From: Misgurnus anguillicaudatus
Lineage: Eukaryota > Chordata > Actinopteri > Cypriniformes > Cobitidae
Direction: 5' to 3'
DNA length: 64,000 nt
Assembly: GCF_027580225.2 (NCBI RefSeq)
Contig: NC_073340.2
Location: 33,933,001-33,997,000, forward strand
Below the pieces are notes generated by a model that made no database searches, had not been told where the DNA came from, and worked only from the letters and a program-made list of their open reading frames with translations. The stretch's first letter is position 1; each line of letters starts with the position of its first letter. Shown in pieces: positions 56,547 through 64,000 of this stretch. The position numbers were made by a program, and so were the translations under genes.

Positions 56547-56747
56547 CACTGAAACAAATGGTTCATTCAATTTACTCATTTTTTTTTAAGGTAAGTGGTC
56601 GCAGTTAATTTATTTAAGGTACATTTAAACAAAAGTTTTTTGTTTTGTTTTTCTATTTTGTTTGTTTTAAATGTAGCTTAAATAAAATGAATCTGACCAC
56701 TTACCTTAAAAAAACTGAGTAAATTGAATGAATCGTTTTTTTCAGTG
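56547..56747. mobile_element. fold-back MITE with CACTGAAA ends, copy 2
   Basis: CACTGAAACAAATGGTTCAT to its complement ending TTTTTTTCAGTG; arms share AAGGTAAGTGGTCGCAGTTA and GGTACATTTAAAC with the copy at 11889-12093. AA flanks both sides (56545-56546, 56748-56749). Inserted in copy E. Confidence 0.85.
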
Positions 56748-56791
56748 AACATGTTTTTTCATCCAAATGTTTTCTCTTAATTGACGAGATA

Positions 56792-57599
56792 ATCTACACA
56801 TTCCTTGCATTGGAGGCAGATTAGTATAAAATCATAAAATTTGTAAAACAAAACATTTAGAAATCAAACAATGCAACATAAAACAACATTGATTCATGTC
56901 ATGTCAATAAGTATTTGTGTTGTTGGGCTTATGTGAGTAATGGTGGTAATCTGATTATGCATCTGTATAATTTTAAGGATTGTTTCCAATAGATTTTTTT
57001 CCAATAAACTGTTTTGGTGATGCGTTAGATTTCCAACATTTGATGCTCAATATCTTTTGTCGTTGGTTTACAAAGCCGCTGGTTATCATTCAACTCATAC
57101 GCACTAAACGTTCCCGAGTTTTCTCATGACAATTTATTTGCGGCCTGCTTTCCAGTGCTGTGTTTCTGATCCACAGCAGAGACTGATGTCAGATCAGATT
57201 CCGACTGTATGCACAGACAGCTCATCATAGGTGCACATATAATGCATTTGAAACGCAGAGCTCACCGCAGTATTAACCACATAACATTTTAATGTACGCT
57301 CAGTAAGTCCGCAGTGATTGATTCCCCCTCAGGCGCTAACAACTCTCCTAAGGTTTTCGGGAAATGCTGGCACAACGCTTTGGGAATGACAGACTGTGGT
57401 GGAGCTCTCGAGATTCTGTCTGTTCTTCGTTCCTCATGCTAACGCTGTAACTTATTCATAACTTATTAACTCAGGGTCTGGCAGACTGAATCATTCAGAC
57501 TGACTCTAAGGCACCGGCGACCATGACTGACTCTGGCTAATGTTAGCAAATGCCAGTCATTCCTTTAATATTTTTGTATTTGACCGATAAAAAGGCCCA
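56792..57599. other. unique sequence, partly complex
   Basis: 57050-57540 is balanced and repeat-free. No exon seen. Confidence 0.3.
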
Positions 57600-59200
57600 C
57601 ACAGAATCAAACGTTAATCGCACAATAAAAACATACAATTATCATTAAAAACAATAATGAATCCTGACCCCTAACCCCAACGTCACAGACATGAAAGCAA
57701 AATGTACAAAAAAATTAGTTGTACGAATGAATGAATGAATGAATTAGCTATCCCTTAAAAAGATATGAATTGCAATGAGTTTGTGTTGGTATTTAAAGTT
57801 TTTATTCATGTTTACGTCAATCTTCGCAACTCTTAGTGTTAATGCAAAAATCATTTAAGAGTCTTTAAGAGAAGATTTTTTTTATTTCTGTTTATACCAG
57901 TCTGATGTTTGTAAATATTTTGTGAGTGGCCAATTCGTATAAAGTTAATCATACAAAAACATACAATTATCATTAAAACAATAATGAATCCTGACCCCTA
58001 ACCCCAACGTCACAGACACGAAAGCAAAATGTACAAAAAAAATAGTTGTACGAATGAATGAATGAATGAATTAGCTATCCCTTAAAAAGATATGAATTGC
58101 AATGAGTTTGTGTCGGTATTTAAAGTTTTTATTTCGTGTTTACGTCCATCTTCGCAACTGTTAGTGTTAATGCAAAAATCATTTTAGAGTCTTTAAGAGA
58201 AGAAAATGTTTTATTTCTGTTTTTTTCCAGTCTGATATTTGTAAATTTTTTTGGGAGTGGCCAATTCGTATAAAGTTAATCGCACAATAAAAACATACAA
58301 TTATCATTAAAAACAATAATGAATCCTGACCCCAACGTCACAGACACAAAAGCAAAATGTACAAAAAAAAATTTAGTTGTACGAATTAATGAATTAGCTA
58401 TCCCGTAAAAAGATATGAATTGCAATAAGTTTGTGTCAGTTTTTAAAGTTTTTATTTCATGGTTACGTCCATCTTCGCAACTCTTAGTGTTAATGCAAAA
58501 ATCATTTAAGAGTCTTTAACTCTTTCACCGCCAGCGTTTTAAAAAAAATTGCCAGCCAGCGTTTTTCATGATTTTCACAAAAGTTTAATGCCTTTCAGAA
58601 AATGTTCTTCTTTAAATATATAAACATACAATATATCAAATAAAAGAACAGACCCTCTGCTTTCAAAAAAAAAAAAAAAACTTTCATCCTACCTTCAGTA
58701 GTTCTTTAGTAATCAGCTTTTGAATATGGGTAGGTTTCTGCAAAAACACCACATTTTGAGCAAAAAGCAGAGATAATTCCATTTTTGTGACAGACTTTTC
58801 ATAGAGATCCCATTCAGAGCGATCTTTAAAACAGACACGGACATGCAGCTGCTTGCCATAGGGCAATACTTCCGGGTTTAAAAAGTTGCCACCTGGTGGA
58901 TAATAGCGGTATTGCGGAAAGACGGAAACACTCGTCATTGGCGGGGAAGCGTTTTCTCTTCGTCAATCGCGGCGAAAGAGTTAAGAGAAGAAAATGTTTT
59001 ATTTCTGTTTATTCCAGTCTGATATCACACAAATTCGTAAATTTGTTGCCAATTCTTATAAAGTGAATCAAAAAACATACAATTATCATAAAAAAATGAA
59101 ACCTGACCCCTAACCCCAACATCACAGACACGAAAGCAAACATTTAATCGTATGAATTAATACAAATTAGCCTCTTTGTAAAATACATACAAATTGCCAT
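57600..59200. repeat. tandem array of about 325-bp units, three full and one partial
   Basis: AATGCAAAAATCATTT occurs at 57841, 58169 and 58492, and ACATACAATTATCATTAAAA and CCTGACCCCTAACCCCAACG recur with it. Each unit also has GAATGAATGAATGAATTAGC or a shortened form. The third unit is split by the TTAA element 58516-58984, and a partial fourth unit ends near 59200. Confidence 0.88.
58516..58984 (+). mobile_element. TTAA-targeted MITE, family CTCTTTC, copy F, inside the tandem array
   Basis: TTAA at 58516-58519 and 58981-58984. The neighbouring units keep the empty site AGAGTCTTTAAGAGAAG (about 57859 and 58184), so the host sequence before insertion is known and the duplication is exactly TTAA. 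The body is close to copies B and C and has an 84-codon minus frame (58684-58938). The subterminal palindrome is partly deleted. Confidence 0.92.
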
Positions 59201-61080
59201 GAGACTGCATTGTTTATTCTGTACTAACATTTGGCACTTGCCATGTGTTAATTTTTTGATCCTGGTTGGACCCAATTGCCTCACAAACGTACGTTGAGGC
59301 GGGAAATGTGGTTAAAGAAAACGGCACATCCTTGTTTCCATGTTGTGGGCTTTATTGTTTGTTAACTCCACCTTTAATTGATGTGTGACAAGTAAATGTT
59401 TTGAAGCTGACGTCACCACACAACAGCTGGGTGTGAAATGAAGTCAGTGCCCATGCCAGGTCTTCACCAAGAGGCCAAAGAAGAGAGAAAGTGTGTGTGC
59501 ACGTGTGTGGGTGTGTGAGGAGGAAGATTCTTGTCAGCCTGTGTTGTGCACTTCCCTATCGCTCGTGGGACCTCGTGGAGACCGCCTGCAATCATCTCAC
59601 TCGAGACCATCACAGCTGTCAGATAAAAATCAATTGAATTTTAAAGGGCTTTAAAGTAAATATTTAATTCTTGCCTTGGGAACCAATTAAGTGTGGATAG
59701 TGAACTGGTTGAACTGGAGATGTACTGGAAGCAGCTGGTGAGCAATGGGGATCAAATGAGGTGTGTGGTGGGGGTGTCTCGCGCAAAAAGATGCAAATCT
59801 TTGCCGCGAAGGTTCGCTGGCAATTACGTATTGATGTTTTAAAGATGCGGCAAACGTGTAGTGGCAGAAAGGGGCTGGATGATAGCTAGAAAGGTGTGTT
59901 GCACAGCGAGCTGCCTGCTAGCTTGTTTACAGTGCGTGTTTGTTGCTATTTGCTTCACGGTTGATGTAATTCCCGCCGGACCGAGACAGGCATGTTGGAG
60001 CATGCTCAGAACGATCTGATGCACCAAACAAGTGTGCACTAGTGTGAATGTGCGAGTAAATGACAGAGAAACAAGACGGGTTTATTTAGTATGAGACATA
60101 TGTGTGGACTTTGAACATAAATGTATTATGGAGGGTATTCAGGATCTTTTTCATACAAACATATAGTCATTTATTGATATTCCTAAAAGCTTTCCAAGAA
60201 TATATTGGAAAGTTCATAGATGAAATTGCAATAGGTAAATGATTTGTAATGGGTAAGAAGTAGTGAGTATTTTTACTTACTGTTGACTGTGTATATTTTC
60301 TCTTTCTCAGTTTCTCTTGAGTTGTGATGGCCTGAAGGTTGAGGGACTTCACCACAGCAGGACGCTGATCTCCACTTGAGCTCAATCAGACAAACAAATC
60401 TCATCTTTAACCCATCAGAATGATGTCTAAGCCAGCAGTTCCTCCAGATGGACCCAAGATACCTGTTTAACACGTGTGGGGGAAAGGAGAAGGTGTGTCT
60501 ATAAATATGAAGCTATTTTGGCATGCCATTGTTAAACAGGAACATTCCCCCCCCAAAAAAAAAAAAACTAAAAGCGACTGACAGTGTGTGTGTGTTCCCT
60601 GAGTTCGAACCCATGACCTTGAGTGATACAAAAGCACTTATTTTTGACCAATCACAGTGAGGCTTGATTATATGGAGCTGCAAATGATTTTAAGTTAACA
60701 TTTTAGTCAAAAAAAAAAAAAAATCTATATTGTAAGTCGATAAAGGCTGAATTACTATTCCTCACTATTTCTGTAAGGTCACAATTAAAAATAATAATGG
60801 CTTAACAGGACAACCAATTCCACAACAAACTTTAAGTAACTTTCCAAAGTATCTCCAAAGTATCATATGACCAGCTGTGAAAACCTTATATAGCGAAAAA
60901 TGGTGCTTGATAAAAATGTGTTTTTTGATAAGCCTAAAGTACTTTAAAGTACTTCAAAGAAGAACTTTAGCTCTGTATATCTCTAACATCTCTCTAGACT
61001 TTGAAAAAGATTGTGTTTTGGGGTAAATTTAAAGACGGGCTGGAAAACACAACTAACATTGTATGTGAGAGAATAAAAAA
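59201..61080. other. unique sequence with complex patches
   Basis: Complex, repeat-free parts at about 59380-60060 and 60270-60480; a GT-rich run near 59490-59520 and A runs near 60555 and 60710. A CTCTTTCTCAG acceptor-like string at 60310 leads to no good exon. Confidence 0.3.
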
Positions 61081-61264
61081 AACACAAGGTCAAACAAATC
61101 CTGATGTTTGTGGCTTAATGCGATTTTTGGCATTTTAAATTGAAAGTTAATAAAAAACCTCAGCAATACACCTCAGACATTATCTGACGCTTAATGATAC
61201 AAAATTTGTCCGAATATTATGCACACCTCCAGACTTTTGTAGCCATGTTTACTTTCAACCCGAC

Positions 61265-62031
61265 CTCAAGGCATTTCGTGGCACAGTCACAAAATACTCG
61301 AATACATTTATTCGTGTTCATGGAGACAACTTTTCACTTTTTTTAGTGTCACCCAGCACGAATTTCTTTTTCGTGTCATTTTATGTACTTTTCCCTCTAT
61401 TTTTAAGTCATTGTCGCTTAGGGTTAGATTTGGGGTTAGTGTGTAGGTTTATGTATGGGTTACATGTTTTTCTTCCAATTTTTAATTCTATATTAGCTTG
61501 GCGTTCAGGTTAGGATGTCTGAAATGTAACAGAAAGTAATTCTAACCCCAACCCTAAGTGACAACGGTAAATGGTACTTTGTATGCGTGTGTCGCACATA
61601 GGTGTTTTTTTTATTGTGTGTGTACCTAGCTTGACTGTCTTTTTTGTGTCATTTAATGTATTGTTTTTTCCTATTTTTAAATCATTGTTGCTTGTGATTA
61701 GATTTGGGGTTTGGGTGTGATTTTATGTATGGGTTTCTACATGTTTTTCTTCCGATTTTTTAACTATTTTCGCTTGGGGTTAGAGTAGGGGTTTGGGTAA
61801 GGATGTCTGAAATGCAACAAAAAGTCATTCTAACCCCAAGCGACAATGGTAAAAATAAACATTTAAAAAAAGAATCATAAAATTACACGAAAAAGAAAGT
61901 CGTGCTACGGACACGAAAAACTATTTCTAGAAATTCGTGCTGAGTGACCCGAAAAAGACATTTGTGCTCAATGGACACAAACAAATAAACTAAACATTTC
62001 ATGACTATACTGTACCACGAAACGCCTTAAG
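61265..62031. mobile_element. fold-back element with CTYAAGGC(A/G)TTTCGTGG ends
   Basis: CTCAAGGCATTTCGTGGCAC pairs with GTACCACGAAACGCCTTAAG. Further pairs include ACCCAGCACGAATTTC and GAAATTCGTGCTGAGTG, and CGCTTAGGGTTAG with CTAACCCCAAGCG. The middle repeats two GATTTGGGGTT...TTTTATGTATGGGTT blocks. Related in internal texture to 50571-51076. Confidence 0.7.
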
Positions 62032-62089
62032 ATTGGTTTGGTACTTTGTATGCGTGGGTCGCACATACTGTAGGCGTACAGGAGAATGT

Positions 62090-62628
62090 AGTACCACATT
62101 TTCCAGACTACAAGTAGCACTTTTTTCATAGTTTGGCGGGTACTGGGACTTATAGTTAGGTGCGACTTATAAATCAAAAATAATTTCATATGAACCAAGA
62201 GAAACCATTACCGTCTACAGCTGCGAGAGTCCGCTCTATGCTGCTCCTGTATTTATGTAATTTAATGGATTCAGTGATGTGGAATGACTTCGGGACGTTT
62301 TTTGATCTTGATTTGGCTTGTCGTGTTAATTTTGCCAATTCAGCCTCCCAGGTATGTTCTGTATGCTATTGTGTATCGTGTAAATGACTGTTTATGTTAC
62401 TTTAACATGTACGGACACCTGTTCAGCGTGCTGTTTTGTGCTATTGTTTAACTTGCCTTTCCAGATTAAAAATGTCTGTTCTTCGGCTTGGATTGTGTGA
62501 AATCACTTTCTAAAGAAAAGCGACCATTGCGACTTATAAATGTTTTTTCCTTTTCAAATCGCATTTTTGACTGATGCGACTTATACTTCGGAGTATAGTA
62601 TATACTTATAGTCCGTAAAATACGGTAT
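62090..62628. mobile_element. MITE with CCACATTTTCCAGACTACAA-type ends
   Basis: The left end CCACATTTTCCAGACTACAA and the right end, complementary to CCGTATTTTACGGACTATAA, are diverged inverted repeats flanked by TA; GTGCGACTTATAAATC near the left and GATGCGACTTATACTTCG near the right pair inward. This is the ACTATAAGTCGCA-type repeat known in fish. The 65-codon frame inside (62190-62387) has no motif. Confidence 0.7.
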
Positions 62629-62639
62629 GTAGGCCGGGA

Positions 62640-64000
62640 GAGGTATTGCATTTAGTCGCAATGCGCATGCGCCGAAAGTCAGTGTACACGTACGAGTCAA
62701 ATAAACTACGCTACGCTCGCGTACACGTAAAAACTATAATCCAGGCTTAGCAATACAATGCAATACCTCACAGTTCCTCTGCAAAAGCTTAAACTATTGT
62801 ACTATCTAATGAGCCCACAAATCTAAGACTACTTGAACCTTGAAGGTAAAAGCATCAGAATTTAAAACCACCTGCGAAAACTCTCACATTTATTTCAGTA
62901 CTCTTGCGTCTTTGTTCCCAGAGTCCTTCCTCATTGGCTTGACAGACTCTACTTTGCATCAGTCATTCTTTTGGCATCTGGAGAAGAAAGGAAATGTGAG
63001 AAAGAGAGAGAGAAAGAGAGAGGAAGGAAGGAAGGAAATGTAGCTGTGAAGAGAAGTTTTAATGTCTTAGAGAAGAAATGAATGAACAAGAGAAGAAGAC
63101 AAGGTCTTAGATATATGAAACCACCTCCAGCATTGACTGTGAGACATGTAAGTGACTGACACTGGTTAGATACAAGCTTGTGTATGTCTGGAGTGAGTCT
63201 CTCTTTCTCTTTCTCTATGTGTGTGTATATATGTGAGTGCCGACAGCTACATGGTGACAAAGCAGTGATGAATTATACAGAGAGGGAGGCATTGCTTTGT
63301 GGAAACCAATGTAACTGTCAACCTCTGCAGAAACATGAATGTTTTTTGACCGAAGTGGCATTTCTTGTTATTGGAATAAAAATGTTTGGAGGGCAACCGT
63401 AGGCCTCAGCTTTCCGCCCCACTGAGGAGTGAAAACAGCAGGTCTCAGAAAAAAATACAGATAGAGAAGAGGAAGAAACAGCCAGAGAGGAAAAATTCAA
63501 ACGTTGCAAGCTCCGAGCGTACAGCCATTGACAGCAGATGATGAAATGAATATCTTCTGACTTTACCGTATATCAATGAAAATCACTTTAGTCAAACTCT
63601 TAAGTGACAGGTGGTGACAAAAATTTATTTAACATCCACCTTAATGATATCTAGCAGCACTTTTGCAGTTTTGTTTTAATTTTATTCTGACGCTAAGTGA
63701 CATCTCGTGAACGATATGTTTATTCATTATGTGTTGACAGCGGGGAAGCTGCAGAACATTTCCTTGTAAATTACAGAAGGCGGAGATGTAAAAAAAGCAG
63801 AGATAAAAAATGTAAAACTTTAATCATATTTTTGACAGATGCATTGTTTTTTCATGCATGTTTAAGTATATCATATAAGTAAGTTCTGCTTGTTCAGTTA
63901 CATTTTTTTATTAAAGTTTAGATTTATTTATGCTTCTAGTAACGTTTTAAAGTTTTAAAGATATCATCCTCAGATTTGAAACACAACAAGGTCAGACCTG
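62640..64000. other. unique sequence to window end, partly complex
   Basis: A GC-rich remnant (62650-62740) probably belongs to the host of the previous MITE. 62820-63550 is complex; purine-rich runs at 63000-63040. Open frames (such as 62840-63043) are short and lack motifs. Nothing recognised after 63550. Confidence 0.3.

Larger units (their letters stand above)
55790..56791 (+). mobile_element. TTAA-targeted MITE, family CTCTTTC, copy E, truncated and twice interrupted
   Basis: TTAA at 55790 starts CTCATTTATCGCCAGCC. The body resumes after an inserted MITE with CTTTCTGAAAATATATGCAC and GAAGGAATCTTGTTAGAGAT, matching copy A's subfamily, is cut again at 56547-56747, and stops at CTTAATTGACGAGAT (about 56791) without the right terminus. 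So it is old and immobile. Confidence 0.75.

Noticed and set aside
60301..60473. Acceptor-like CTCTTTCTCAG at 60310 with overlapping frames
   Set aside because: The frame after it closes quickly and the minus-strand frames have no motif or donor.
62190..62387. 65-codon frame inside the MITE at 62090
   Set aside because: Part of the repeat's interior with no motif; similar frames arise by chance in such elements.

Overview
The window looks like non-coding nuclear DNA of a teleost fish, most likely a cyprinid. The evidence is the repeat content: a tRNA-derived SINE whose tail matches the HAmo-type cyprinid SINE pattern, a degenerate LINE reverse-transcriptase fragment, hAT, Harbinger-like and TTAA-targeted non-autonomous DNA transposons, many fold-back MITEs with CACTG-type ends, and long GT/CT/TA microsatellites. 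There are no bacterial or viral genes, and no complete protein-coding gene, rRNA, full tRNA or CRISPR array was found. The open frames present are short (up to 180 codons) and mostly look like chance frames.

Layout. 1-5.9 kb: nested hAT elements, a TTAA element, two fold-back MITEs, the best exon-like segment (4484-4615, 132 bp, phase 0/0), a second TTAA element and a Harbinger-like MITE. 7.2-12.9 kb: a TA microsatellite, a 1.2 kb inverted-repeat element, a SINE fused to a tandem array built on GGGTCAATTTGACCC palindromes, a fold-back MITE and a TTAA element. 13-16.7 kb: a MITE rich in CACGTG, a block of complex unique DNA, the LINE fragment and a MITE. 16.7-19.4 kb: a four-level nest of elements. 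19.4-27 kb: unique blocks alternating with dispersed repeats. 27.2-32.3 kb: two arrays of one 43-bp minisatellite, the larger about 2 kb and carrying a 636-bp higher-order duplication. 33-36.8 kb: unique sequence, then nested MITEs. 37-44.4 kb: unique blocks with isolated elements and an hAT-in-hAT nest. 44.4-47.5 kb: a multi-element nest and a minus-strand exon-like segment (46729-46978). 49-55.8 kb: the richest run of complex unique sequence. 55.8-62.6 kb: a TTAA element carrying two other elements, a 325-bp tandem array interrupted by a TTAA element (with intact empty sites in neighbouring units), and two large inverted-repeat elements. The rest is unique sequence.

Interpretation (inference): the alternation of complex, GC-balanced, transposon-free blocks with transposon-dense stretches, and the absence of clear exons, resembles the regulatory landscape (gene desert or very long intron) of a developmental gene. 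Conservation cannot be tested from one sequence, so all conserved-element calls are provisional. Transposon family names rest on visible termini and target-site duplications (TSDs), not on database matches.
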